Origin: Solimonas sp040066175
Lineage (GTDB): Bacteria; Pseudomonadota; Gammaproteobacteria; Nevskiales; Nevskiaceae
Reading direction: 5' to 3'
DNA length: 64,000 bases
Assembly (NCBI RefSeq): GCF_040066175.1
Contig: NZ_JBEAAM010000013.1
Span: 1-64,000, forward strand
Shown here: positions 17,601 to 25,265 of the stretch, one piece after another
How the letters are laid out: each line of letters starts with the position of its first letter
Numbering within the stretch: the stretch's first letter is position 1
The notes under the pieces: model-generated
What the model saw: only the letters and a program-made list of their open reading frames with translations
What the model was told of the DNA's origin: nothing
Databases searched by the model: none
Program-made: the position numbers and the translations under genes

Positions 17601-17646
17601 CGGTCGGCGCGGCCGTTTCCGGCGTCGGTGTCGTATCGGTCTTCAT
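14632..17646 (-). CDS. Soluble methyl-accepting chemotaxis protein with four PAS domains
   Basis: About 1004 residues with no membrane segment, so a cytoplasmic receptor. Order: Ala/Lys-rich N-terminus, PAS1 (about 50-160), PAS2 (about 180-290), PAS3 (about 295-410), HAMP-like helices, PAS4 (about 480-590), two further HAMP-like units (about 600-690), then the MCP signalling domain with tip QTNILALNAAVEAARAGEQ. PAS2 carries RHPDMP and KNRxKDG, the pattern of the FAD-binding PAS of Aer, so redox or oxygen sensing is likely. PAS1 and PAS3 are close copies, both with GQHHSMxVDPA. A 70-residue Ala/Pro/Lys linker ends in QWSEF, a WxxF CheR-tether-type pentapeptide. An upstream ATG at 17664 overlaps the cheW stop, but GAGAGG favours 17646. 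Confidence 0.92.
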   Translation of the reverse strand: MKTDTTPTPETAAPTVRSRNTPRAAAKKAPAGRAKAGNGAARPRATSDDQVAAIYQALAVVEMTPDGVIADANDKALALFGYAIEQVRGQHHSMLVDPAERVGDEYRSFWERLGRGESVSAQQRRVGKDGREIVVQVVCTPVRDGAGRVQRYIELSSDVTADARRADEIRAELEVRTRIMNETSIVSMADKKGDILSINDKYVEISKYTPEELIGSPHSITRHPDMPKETFKKLWATIGRGNVFRGVIKNRAKDGSPYYVDAVIAPFIGKNGKPEKYLGVRYDITQAEIERQNMQGIVNALNKSQAVVEFDLKGNVTTANDLFLAAMGYTLAEIKGQHHSMFVDPAYRSSPEYRQFWEKLGRGEYDAGQYRRFRKDGSEIWIQASYNPICDEMGRPFKVIKYATDITEKVRAEQALRLAVEQSRAVLAAAAKGDLSQRVPMDGKSGEIEALCAGINAMLSDVEAASVREKKVAAENLRIRNALDNVSTNVMIADNERNIVYMNAAVVEMLTKAESDIRKALPHFDVRRLQGAKIDMFHKNPEHQARLLATLRETYRTQISVGGRTFALTAAPIINEAGERLGSVVEWKDRTAEVAVEAEVGSIVQSAANGDFTRRVSLEGKEGFFKLLADSINQLLDTSNVGLNEVARVLGALATGDLTQQVEGDFKGTFGKLRDDANQTVAQLTQIITQIKEATDTINTAAKEIANGNADLSSRTEQQAASLEETASSMEELTSTVKQNAENAKQANQLAVGASDVARKGGSVVSEVVSTMNAINESSKKIVDIISVIDGIAFQTNILALNAAVEAARAGEQGRGFAVVAAEVRSLAQRSAGAAKEIKALIGDSVEKVANGSKLVEQAGKTMEEIVTSVKRVTDIMAEISAASQEQSQGIEQVNQTITQMDEVTQQNAALVEEASAAARSLEEQADGLAHSVSQFKLSESVERPPLMARPQSKPASATGKPAPRPAAAKPQAKPAVAAKRPAPANGGARPPAAAKSDDQWSEF

Positions 17647-17660
17647 GGCGTTCGCGCCTC

Positions 17661-18176
17661 TCATTGCAATGACTGTGAGCTGGAATCCATCAGAGCCATG
17701 TCCGCACTGGTCATGAGCTTCTCGATGTCCACGAGGATCAGCATGCGGTTGTCCAGCGCGCCGATCCCGGTGATGAACTTGCTGTTGACGCCACTGCCGA
17801 ACTCCGGCGCCGGGCGGATCTGCTCGGGCGTGAGTTGCAGGACGTCGGACACCCCATCGACGACCATGCCGACGACGCGGTGCGCGACGTTGAGGATGAT
17901 CATCACGGTGAACTCGTTGTACTCGGCGCGGCCGAGCTTGAACTTCAAACGCATGTCCACGACCGGAACGATCGTGCCGCGCAGGTTGATCACGCCCTTG
18001 ATGAAGTCCGGGGCGTCGGGAATTCGGGTGACCGTATCGTAGCCACGGATCTCCTGGACCTTGAGGATATCGACGCCGTACTCCTCGTCGCCGAGCGTGA
18101 AGGTCAGAAACTCGTTGGGCGAACTCGCCGCGGCGTGTGTGCCGCTGTCGCTGATTTCGGAACTTGCGGTGCTCAT
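17661..18176 (-). CDS. cheW: Chemotaxis coupling protein CheW (accessory system)
   Basis: 171-residue scaffold protein linking CheA to receptors. The CheW fold starts at about residue 22 (EFLTFTLGDEEYGVDI) and keeps the conserved INLRGTIVPVVDMR segment at the CheA P5 interface. The 20-residue N-terminal extension is Ser/Ala-rich. It lies 24 bp downstream of cheA on the same strand, and its stop codon nearly touches the multi-PAS receptor start. A second, shorter CheW is encoded at 21121-21588 with the flagellar module. Confidence 0.93.
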   Translation of the reverse strand: MSTASSEISDSGTHAAASSPNEFLTFTLGDEEYGVDILKVQEIRGYDTVTRIPDAPDFIKGVINLRGTIVPVVDMRLKFKLGRAEYNEFTVMIILNVAHRVVGMVVDGVSDVLQLTPEQIRPAPEFGSGVNSKFITGIGALDNRMLILVDIEKLMTSADMALMDSSSQSLQ

Positions 18177-18200
18177 GTCAGGAATTCCTTCGGAATGGAC

Positions 18201-20270
18201 TCATGCCGCGATGCCGACGCCGTTCGCCGGATGCGCGAGCAGGCGCACGACCGCGCCGATATCGACGATCAGCGCGACGCGACCGTCGCCGAGGATCGTC
18301 GCCCCGGAAATGCCGCGCACGCGGCGGTAGTTGGTTTCCAGACTCTTGATCACGACCTGCTGCTGCCCGACCAGATCGTCGATCTGCAGGGCGACCTTCT
18401 TGCCCTCGGCCTCGACGATCACGACGATGGATTGATGTGCCGCCATCTTGGGGCCGGGCAGCACGAACCACTCGCGCAAGTCGATGAGCGGCAGATATTC
18501 GTTGCGGACACGGACGACCGTGCCTTCCTGGGCGATACGCTTGACCTGTTCCGGGCGCGGCTGCAGCGACTCGACCACCGAGCTGAGCGGCAGGATGAAG
18601 ATCTCGTCGGCGACGGCGACCGACATGCCGTCGAGGATCGCCAGCGTCAGCGGCAGGCGGATCGTCACGCGCATGCCCTTGCCGGCTTCCGAGGCGATAT
18701 CGACGGCGCCGTTGAGCGCCTCGATGTTCTTCTTCACCACGTCCATGCCGACGCCACGGCCGGAGACGTCGGTGACCTCCGCGGCGGTGGAAAATCCCGG
18801 CGCGAAGATCAGCTGCCAGACTTCGGCGTCGCTCATCGACTCGGCGACCGGCAGTCCGCGTTCCGCGGCCTTGGCCAGGATGCGGCCGCGATCCAGTCCG
18901 CGACCGTCGTCGGCCACCTCGACGACGATATGACCGCCCTGATGCGATGCGGACAGGCGCATCGTGCCGGTCGCATCCTTGCCGGCGGCGACGCGCTGTT
19001 CTGGCTTCTCGATGCCATGGTCGATGGCGTTGCGCACCAGATGCGTCAGCGGATCGGCGATGCGTTCGATGACGCTCTTGTCGATCTCCGTCTGCTCGCC
19101 GCTGGTCACCAGACGCACCTGCTTGCCGAGCTTGGCCGCTAGATCGCGCACCATGCGCGGGAAACGCGAGAACACGAAGTCCACCGGCAGCATGCGCGTG
19201 GACATCACCGCTTCCTGCAGGCTGCGCGTGTTGCGGTCGAGCTGCGACAGACCGGCGAAGAGCTTTTCGTGCTGCACCGGATCGAGCCCGCTCGCCAGCT
19301 GCTGCAGCATCGCCTGCGTGATCACCAGTTCGCCGACCAGGTTGACCAGGCTGTCGATCTTCTCGGTGGCGATACGGATCGAACCACCCTCGCCGCGCGG
19401 CGGCTCGCTGCGCCGCTCGCGGGTATCGCCCGCGGCGGCCTCGCGCGCCGGCGCCGCCAGCGGCACCACCTTCGGCGGCTCGGCAGCGGGCGCCGGTGCG
19501 GGCGGCGGCGTGGGGACCGGCGCTGTGGCCGTGGCCGCGGCCGGCTGCGCCGGCGCCACGGGGGCGAGTGGCGCGACCATCAGATGGCATTCGTCCTCGA
19601 CCCAGGCGAACACCTCCATCACCGCGTCACGCGGACAGCTGCCGCGCAACTCGATGTCCCAGGCGAGATAGCAGGCCTCGGGATTGAGATCGGTCAGGTC
19701 CGGCAGCGCTGCGGTGTCGCAGCGCACCGTCGTCGGGCCGAGGGACGCCAGCTCGCGCAGGATGCGCACCGGATCGTTGCCGCTGGCGAACAGCTGCGCC
19801 TTGGGTTCGAACCGAATACGCCAGCCCTCGCTGGCCGGCGCCGACGCCGGCGGCGCGCTGGCCGCAGCCGGCGATGTGCTGCCGCCGTGCAGGACCGAGG
19901 CGAGCTCGTCGGCGAGCCGTCCGACCACCGCGGCATCGGCGTTCTGGCCGTCGCGCGCGGCGTTGAGCAGGTTGCGCAGCACGTCCACCGAACGCAGCAG
20001 GACATCGATCTCGACCGGCGTGGTCTCGCGCTCGCCGGAGCGCATCTCGTCGAGCAGCGTCTCCAGCAGGTGGGTGAAATCCGCGACGGCCTTGAAGCCG
20101 AAGGTCGCCGCGCCGCCCTTGATCGAGTGCGCAGCACGGAAGATGCCGTTGATCGCCTCGGCATCCGCCGAAGCAGGCGTCAGACGGAGCAGCGCCGCCT
20201 CCATGGCGTCCAGACCCTCGTAGCTCTCCTCGAAGAAGGTCTGGTGAAAGCGGGTGATGTCGATCGCCAT
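18201..20270 (-). CDS. cheA: Chemotaxis histidine kinase CheA (accessory system)
   Basis: 689-residue kinase with the classical order: P1 Hpt domain with phospho-His48 (AAHSIKGG), a P2-like CheY/CheB-docking domain (about 148-235, with WRIRFEP start), a Pro/Ala linker (about 240-295), P3 dimerisation, P4 ATPase with N box (HLVRNAIDHGIE), G1 (DDGRGLD) and G2 (GRGVGMDVV), and P5 CheW-like regulatory domain. The presence of P2 separates it from the second CheA at 23226-25256. It follows cheY by 14 bp. It likely serves the multi-PAS receptor and the CheR/CheD/CheB encoded downstream. Confidence 0.95.
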   Translation of the reverse strand: MAIDITRFHQTFFEESYEGLDAMEAALLRLTPASADAEAINGIFRAAHSIKGGAATFGFKAVADFTHLLETLLDEMRSGERETTPVEIDVLLRSVDVLRNLLNAARDGQNADAAVVGRLADELASVLHGGSTSPAAASAPPASAPASEGWRIRFEPKAQLFASGNDPVRILRELASLGPTTVRCDTAALPDLTDLNPEACYLAWDIELRGSCPRDAVMEVFAWVEDECHLMVAPLAPVAPAQPAAATATAPVPTPPPAPAPAAEPPKVVPLAAPAREAAAGDTRERRSEPPRGEGGSIRIATEKIDSLVNLVGELVITQAMLQQLASGLDPVQHEKLFAGLSQLDRNTRSLQEAVMSTRMLPVDFVFSRFPRMVRDLAAKLGKQVRLVTSGEQTEIDKSVIERIADPLTHLVRNAIDHGIEKPEQRVAAGKDATGTMRLSASHQGGHIVVEVADDGRGLDRGRILAKAAERGLPVAESMSDAEVWQLIFAPGFSTAAEVTDVSGRGVGMDVVKKNIEALNGAVDIASEAGKGMRVTIRLPLTLAILDGMSVAVADEIFILPLSSVVESLQPRPEQVKRIAQEGTVVRVRNEYLPLIDLREWFVLPGPKMAAHQSIVVIVEAEGKKVALQIDDLVGQQQVVIKSLETNYRRVRGISGATILGDGRVALIVDIGAVVRLLAHPANGVGIAA

Positions 20271-20284
20271 GACGGAGCCCGGCC

Positions 20285-20647
20285 CTAGCCGATGACCTTC
20301 TGGATCGTCGCGATCAACTGCTCGGGATTGAAGGGCTTGACCAGCCAGCCGGTCGCACCGGCCTGCTTGCCTTCGAGCTTCTTCTCCGGCCCCGATTCGG
20401 TGGTCAGCATCAGCAGGGGCGTGAACTTGTAATCGGGAAGCTGACGCAGCGCCTTGACGAGCGTGATGCCGTCCATCTTGGGCATGTTCACGTCGCAGAG
20501 GACGAGCTTGAACTTCTCCTTCTTCGCCATCTCCAGCGCCTCGACACCGTCCGGCGCCTCGGCGACGTCGAAACCGGCGGACTTGAGCGTGAACGCCACC
20601 ATCTGGCGCATCGACGTCGAATCATCCACTGCGAGAATCCGGCTCAT
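20285..20647 (-). CDS. cheY: CheY-like response regulator (accessory system)
   Basis: 120-residue single receiver domain. The acidic pair is in AVDDSTSMR, the phospho-acceptor Asp is in LCDVNMPKMDG, and the Thr and Lys switch residues are in MLTTES and LVKPF. All active residues are intact. It differs clearly from the second CheY at 26000-26392, so it is probably the output of the accessory array rather than of the main flagellar array. It lies 9 bp downstream of the STAS gene. Confidence 0.93.
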   Translation of the reverse strand: MSRILAVDDSTSMRQMVAFTLKSAGFDVAEAPDGVEALEMAKKEKFKLVLCDVNMPKMDGITLVKALRQLPDYKFTPLLMLTTESGPEKKLEGKQAGATGWLVKPFNPEQLIATIQKVIG

Positions 20648-20656
20648 GCCAGCTCC

Positions 20657-20968
20657 TTAAGCCAATTGAATCAGTTCGGTGAGGCCGAGCAGGGCGGCGG
20701 CGCTGCGCAGCGCGTCGGTCGGCTGGTGCCAGCGGGTTTCGCGCCCGGCGCGGCCGCGATCGCGGAAGAAGCTGCAGAACAGCTGCAGCGCGGCGCCGTG
20801 CACGCGCTGCACCTCTGCGGCCTCGAGTGTGACGGTGCCGGCACTCTCCCAGCAGCCGAGCAACTGCGCGTGCAGATCGCGCATGCCATCCATGCCCAGT
20901 TCGGCCGCCAGACGGATCGTGGGGTTGTGCCGCGACTTGCGGCTTCCAGCCTTGCTCGATGTGCCCAC
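20657..20968 (-). CDS. STAS-domain protein (anti-sigma-antagonist-like)
   Basis: 103-residue single STAS domain, first gene of the accessory chemotaxis cluster. The pattern VTLEAAEVQRVHGAALQLFCSFFRD (residues 46-70) is the strand-helix of the STAS fold. Where anti-sigma-factor antagonists have Asp-Ser/Thr at the phosphorylation site, this protein has His-Gly (VHGAA), so serine phosphorylation control seems lost. Small STAS proteins next to cheY occur in several proteobacterial chemotaxis clusters, with unknown function. A GTG start is chosen because AGGAG lies 6 bases upstream. Confidence 0.8.
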   Translation of the reverse strand: MGTSSKAGSRKSRHNPTIRLAAELGMDGMRDLHAQLLGCWESAGTVTLEAAEVQRVHGAALQLFCSFFRDRGRAGRETRWHQPTDALRSAAALLGLTELIQLA

Positions 20969-21120
20969 CGCCTACTCCTTCAGGTTCGCGCGTTCTGCGC
21001 ACCCGCCGGCGCGATGCGCCGTCCCAGCTACTCTCCGGCTATTAACGCCTGATGGTTCAGGGACATGGGGGGAATTTGGACGAGTGATCCGTTTGAACCG
21101 CCGAATGGCATCCGCGCCGC
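20969..21120. other. Spacer between flagellar and accessory chemotaxis units
   Basis: A 152-bp gap in an otherwise tightly packed minus-strand array. It is the natural place for a promoter of the STAS-cheY-cheA operon. I see no convincing sigma-28 or sigma-54 match and no terminator hairpin with a T tract. Confidence 0.5.
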
Positions 21121-21588
21121 TCAGGCCACGAAGCGGACGTCGCCGATCAGCGAGTCCTTGTCGAGCAGCGTCAGCATCCCGCCATCCCGGGTATAGACGC
21201 CGTGCACGCGCACGGCACCGCGCGCGGCACCGATGTCCGGCGCATGCTTGATGGCGCCGTCGATGATCTTGCGCACGTCGGCGACCCGATCGACGCGCAA
21301 GCCGAAACTCTCGCCGTCGTGCTCGACGATGACGATGCGGGTATCCGCATCCGCCGGCGCCGATGGCAGCCCCAGACGCACGCGCAGATCGAGCACGGTG
21401 ACGACATTGCCGCGCAGATTCAGCACCCCCAGCACGTGCTGCGTCGCGCCCGGCACCGGCTCGATCTCGACGTCGCGCAGCACCTCCTGGACCGCGAGGA
21501 TGGGCAGACCGTAAACCTGATCGCCCACTTCGAAACAGACCCAGCGCGACACGCTGTCGTCCTTGCGCTGTCCTGTCGGGTCACTCAC
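21121..21588 (-). CDS. cheW: Chemotaxis coupling protein CheW (flagellar module)
   Basis: 155-residue CheW. The core begins at about residue 13 (SRWVCFEVGDQVYGLPI) and contains LGVLNLRGNVVTVLDLR. The GTG start at 21588 overlaps the motD stop in GTGA, so it is translationally coupled; a longer frame reading back into motD is not credible. In polar-flagellate relatives a CheW follows motCD and the parC/parP genes. Here the par genes are missing and cheW directly follows motD. Confidence 0.9.
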   Translation of the reverse strand: MSDPTGQRKDDSVSRWVCFEVGDQVYGLPILAVQEVLRDVEIEPVPGATQHVLGVLNLRGNVVTVLDLRVRLGLPSAPADADTRIVIVEHDGESFGLRVDRVADVRKIIDGAIKHAPDIGAARGAVRVHGVYTRDGGMLTLLDKDSLIGDVRFVA

Positions 21589-22493
21589 GGGGAAGCCTCC
21601 TGCACCTCGGCCGCGCTCAGCGTACCGGGCGGCACCACGACGGTGTCCTGCGCGCTCGCGGGCGCTTCCAGGCTGAGTTCCCGCACGACCTGGCGCTGCT
21701 CGCTGCCCTCGCCCATCACGACGACCACCACGCGCCGGTTGCGATTGCGGCCCTCCGCACTGCGGTTGTCGGCCACCGGGTGATACTCGCCCAGGCCGAT
21801 GACCGTCATCCGCGCCGGATCGATGCCGGCCTGCATGAACAGGTGGACGACGCTGGCCGCGCGCGCAGCGGACAGCTCCCAATTCGACGGGAAGGCCAGC
21901 GTCGAGATCGGCACGTTGTCGGTGTGTCCCTCGATGCGCAGCAGGTTCGGGAACTGCTTGAGGATGCCGGCGAGGTCGTAGAGCACCGGCTCGGCGGACT
22001 TGGAGACCTGCGCGATGCCGCTGGCGAACAGGATGTCGGTGTTGATCTCGATTTCGAGCCACTGGTCGGTGCGGCGCACCAGGACCAGCTTCTGGTCGAT
22101 CAGGCCCTGCATCGCCTCCTGGACCGCATTGGCCATGCGCTGCAGGCTCTCCATGCCACGCTGGCCGGCCTCGCCCAGCGACTCGCCCGGTACATGCGGG
22201 CGGATGCTCTCGCCTTCCTGCGGGAACCCCTTCATCCGCACCGTGTTGAACTCGGCGGCCGACTGCTGGCCCTTCTCCGGCTTGTCGCCGATCTGGATCG
22301 GCTTGAGCGACTTCGGCGGCCCGCCGAGTGCCGTGGACAGCGAGTCGGCGAGCACGCGGTACTTGCCCTCGTTGACCGAGGACACCGCGTACATCACGAC
22401 GAAGAACGCGAGCAGCAGCGTGATCAGGTCGCCATAGGGGATCGCCCAGGCTTCGTGATTGGTGTGCTCCTCGTGCTTGTGCTTCTTGGCCAT
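21585..22493 (-). CDS. motD: Flagellar motor stator protein MotD (MotB family)
   Basis: 302-residue stator B-subunit. One N-terminal membrane helix (about 23-41) is preceded by the proton-binding Asp in PYGDLITLLLAFF. A plug/linker follows, then a C-terminal OmpA-like peptidoglycan-binding domain (about 150-270) with IEGHTDNVPI and NWELSAARA. The start overlaps the motC stop in ATGA. It forms the stator ring with MotC and anchors it to the cell wall. The name follows the Pseudomonas MotCD type on the basis of position next to cheA and fliA. Confidence 0.92.
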   Translation of the reverse strand: MAKKHKHEEHTNHEAWAIPYGDLITLLLAFFVVMYAVSSVNEGKYRVLADSLSTALGGPPKSLKPIQIGDKPEKGQQSAAEFNTVRMKGFPQEGESIRPHVPGESLGEAGQRGMESLQRMANAVQEAMQGLIDQKLVLVRRTDQWLEIEINTDILFASGIAQVSKSAEPVLYDLAGILKQFPNLLRIEGHTDNVPISTLAFPSNWELSAARAASVVHLFMQAGIDPARMTVIGLGEYHPVADNRSAEGRNRNRRVVVVVMGEGSEQRQVVRELSLEAPASAQDTVVVPPGTLSAAEVQEASP

Positions 22494-23233
22494 CAGTGCA
22501 GGAAGCCCTTGAGCTTCGACTCGATGTTCTTCGGGTTCTCGCCCTGCGAGATCGCGATCAGGCCCTCGATCGTCATCTCGCGCAGGCGGGTCTGATCGGC
22601 GATCGCGGCCTTGAGCTTGGCGGCGATCGGCAGGAAGAACAGGTTGGCGGACGCAATGCCGTAGATCGTCGCGGTGAACGCCGCGGCGATGCCGTGGCCG
22701 AGCTTGCTCGGATCGGCGAGGTTCTTCATCACCGCCATCAGGCCGAGCACGGCGCCGATGATGCCCAGAGTCGGCGCGTAGATGCCCATGCCCTCGAAGA
22801 CCTTGGCGCTCTGCTGGTCGAAGTGCTCGCGGGTCTGCATGTCCACTTCGAGGATCGCGCGGATCGCATCCGGCTCGGCGCCATCGACCAGCATCTGCAG
22901 GCCTTTCTTCAGAAATGGGTCGGGCTCCGACTCGGCGTTGCCCTCCAGAGCGAGCAGGCCCTGCTTGCGGGCGACGCCGCTCCACTCGACGATGCGCGCG
23001 ATCAGACCCTCCGGGTCGAGCGCCGGCGGCTTGAACGCCCAGCGCAGGATCTTCATCGCGTGCTTGAAGGTGGTCATCGGCGTGTGGATCATGATCGCCG
23101 CCAGCGTGCCGACGAGCACGATGACGAACGCGGCCGGATTCACCAGGCCACCGACTCCGGCACCCTTGAGAATGCTGCCGCCGACGATGGCGAACAGCGC
23201 GAGCACCACGCCGATCACGGACAGCTTATCCAT
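22493..23233 (-). CDS. motC: Flagellar motor stator protein MotC (MotA family)
   Basis: 246-residue stator A-subunit with four hydrophobic segments (about 5-22, 30-50, 148-170 and 180-203). A cytoplasmic loop carries the conserved charged region that contacts FliG (around R90/E98 in the family). The motif PTLGIIGAVLGLM in the third helix is typical. It overlaps cheA2 upstream by 8 bp and motD downstream by one base. With MotD it forms the proton channel of the motor. Confidence 0.93.
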   Translation of the reverse strand: MDKLSVIGVVLALFAIVGGSILKGAGVGGLVNPAAFVIVLVGTLAAIMIHTPMTTFKHAMKILRWAFKPPALDPEGLIARIVEWSGVARKQGLLALEGNAESEPDPFLKKGLQMLVDGAEPDAIRAILEVDMQTREHFDQQSAKVFEGMGIYAPTLGIIGAVLGLMAVMKNLADPSKLGHGIAAAFTATIYGIASANLFFLPIAAKLKAAIADQTRLREMTIEGLIAISQGENPKNIESKLKGFLH

Positions 23234-25256
23234 GAGCGATTCCCAGCTCGGCGCGGTGCCGTGTCAGCGTGCGCCGGTAGGCTTCGACCAGGCCGGCGAA
23301 ATCGAGGATCAGCGCGACACGGCCGTCGGGCATCACGGTTGCGCCGGACACGCCCGGCAGCCCGCGCAGCGACGGACCGAGCGGCTTGATCACCACCTCC
23401 TCGCGACCGCGCACCTCGCGCACGACGAAGCCGTAGCGTTCGTCGCCGACCTGGGCGACGACGACGTGGCGCACGCGGTCCTCGGAAGGATGTGCCAGCC
23501 ACGGATCGAGATAGACCAGGCGCAGCGTATCGCGGCGCGTGAGCACGACGTCCCAGCGATCCAGCTTGTCGGTACGGCCCGGATGCAGCTCGAAGATGTC
23601 GAGCACCGGCGCCAGGGGCAGCGCGAACTGGCGCCCGTCCGCCGACACCATCAGCGCCGACAGGATGGCCATGGTCAGCGGCACGCGGATGTGCACGGCA
23701 CTGCCGTGTCCGAGCTGTGATTCGACGCGCACGCTGCCGCCGAGCGCCTTGATGCGCGACATCACCACGTCCATGCCGACCCCGCGGCCGGACAGGTCGG
23801 ATACCTGCTCCTTGGTCGAGAATCCCGGCAGGAACACCAGCTGCAGGCATTCGTCCGCACTGAGCGCGGCCGCCTCGTCGGGCGCCAGCAGGCCCTTCTC
23901 CACGGCCTTGCTGCGGATGCGCTCGGGGTCCATGCCGCCGCCGTCATCGCGCACGGTGATGAGGATGCTGTCGCCCTGCTGCGCGGCCGACAGCACCAGC
24001 TTGCCGGCCGGCGGCTTGCCGCGGCGCACGCGCTCGTCGGGCATTTCGATGCCGTGGTCCACGCTGTTGCGCACCATGTGCACGAGCGGGTCGGCCAGCG
24101 CCTCGACCAGATTCTTGTCGAGGTCGGTGTCCTCGCCGATCAGCTCCACCTCCACCTGCTTGCCGAGGCCGCGCGCGACATCGCGCGCGATCTTGGGGAA
24201 GCGCGAGAACACCTTGCGCACCGGCTGCATGCGGATCTGCATGACCGCGTTCTGCAGGCCACGGGCGATGAAGTCGAGTTCGCCGACGGCGCGCGCCATG
24301 TCCGGCGCGGCGGAGCGGCCGCACAGGGCCTTGAGACGGTTGCGCACCAGCACCAGCTCGCCGACCAGATTCATCATCTTGTCGAGCCGCGCGGTATCGA
24401 CGCGCACCGTGGTCTCCGCAGGCGGCGCGGCGGCGGGCGCTGCGGGCGCGGCGCGGCGCTCGGCCGCTGGCGCGGTCACCGGCGCCGGGGATACCGGCGC
24501 GGGCACTGGAGGCGCCGCAGCAGCGGGCTCGGCCACCGGCGCCGCTGGCGGCGGGACCCCACCGGGTGCGCCGCCCTTGCCGTGCAGCTGGTCGAGCAGC
24601 GCCTCGAACTCGTCCTCGGTGATCGTGCCGGCCTTGGCCGTCTCCGCCGCGGCGGCCCCGGCGGGCGCCTTGTTCTTGCCGTGCAGTTCGTCGAGCAGCG
24701 CGTCGAACTCGTCCTCGGTGATCGTGTCGGCGGACGGCGCTGCCGCCTTCTTGCTGCGCTTGCGCGTCCGCGGCACAGCCGCTGCCTCGGTGGTCGCGGG
24801 CGCCGCGGCCGGCGACGGCTCGATCGGCAACGGCGCCTGCGCCGGTGCCGGCGGCGGCGCGGCCGGAGCGGCCTGGGCGAGTTGATGCAGCGTGTGCAGC
24901 AGTTCGGGCGGCGCCGGCGTCAGCTCGGCGCGGGCGGCGACCGCGTCCATCATCGCCTGCACGTGATCGAGCGCCTGCAGCACTGCGTCCATCAGTTCGG
25001 GGCTGATGCCACGCTTGCCGGCGCGCAGCGCGTTGAACACGTCCTCGGCGGCATGGCACAGCTCGACCAGCTCCCTGAGTTCGAGGAAGCCGGCGCCGCC
25101 CTTGACCGTGTGGAAGGCGCGGAAGATGTCGTTGAGCAGACCCTTGTCCTCGGGACGGCTCTCCAGCTCGATCAGCTGGCCGCCGAGGCGCTGGACCAGT
25201 TCACCGGCTTCGGTGAGGAAGTCGGCACGGATGTCGTCGTCGGCTCCGGTGCTCAT
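23226..25256 (-). CDS. cheA: Chemotaxis histidine kinase CheA (flagellar module)
   Basis: 676-residue kinase: P1 Hpt with phospho-His49 (RAFHTVKGG), a long Pro/Ala linker (about 112-300), P3, P4 with N box (HMVRNSVDHGIE), GGGMD and GRGVGMDVV, and P5. A classical P2 domain is not seen. Instead the linker holds two copies of a 17-residue block, TITEDEFxALLDxLHGK, at 178-194 and 211-227. Similar EDEF-LHGK blocks occur in CheA of Pseudomonas and Vibrio, where the linker carries the polar localisation region. It sits between cheZ (9 bp) and motC (8-bp overlap). No cheB follows it, unlike the Pseudomonas order. Confidence 0.95.
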   Translation of the reverse strand: MSTGADDDIRADFLTEAGELVQRLGGQLIELESRPEDKGLLNDIFRAFHTVKGGAGFLELRELVELCHAAEDVFNALRAGKRGISPELMDAVLQALDHVQAMMDAVAARAELTPAPPELLHTLHQLAQAAPAAPPPAPAQAPLPIEPSPAAAPATTEAAAVPRTRKRSKKAAAPSADTITEDEFDALLDELHGKNKAPAGAAAAETAKAGTITEDEFEALLDQLHGKGGAPGGVPPPAAPVAEPAAAAPPVPAPVSPAPVTAPAAERRAAPAAPAAAPPAETTVRVDTARLDKMMNLVGELVLVRNRLKALCGRSAAPDMARAVGELDFIARGLQNAVMQIRMQPVRKVFSRFPKIARDVARGLGKQVEVELIGEDTDLDKNLVEALADPLVHMVRNSVDHGIEMPDERVRRGKPPAGKLVLSAAQQGDSILITVRDDGGGMDPERIRSKAVEKGLLAPDEAAALSADECLQLVFLPGFSTKEQVSDLSGRGVGMDVVMSRIKALGGSVRVESQLGHGSAVHIRVPLTMAILSALMVSADGRQFALPLAPVLDIFELHPGRTDKLDRWDVVLTRRDTLRLVYLDPWLAHPSEDRVRHVVVAQVGDERYGFVVREVRGREEVVIKPLGPSLRGLPGVSGATVMPDGRVALILDFAGLVEAYRRTLTRHRAELGIAHG

Positions 25257-25265
25257 GGCGTCGTT

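Noticed and set aside
14287..18042. 1251-residue plus-strand frame across the multi-PAS receptor
   Set aside because: Antisense shadow; the minus strand encodes PAS and MCP motifs in order.
24570..24730. Assembly duplication in cheA2 linker
   Set aside because: The two motif copies differ at several residues and codons and have distinct flanks, so it is an old internal repeat, not an assembly error.
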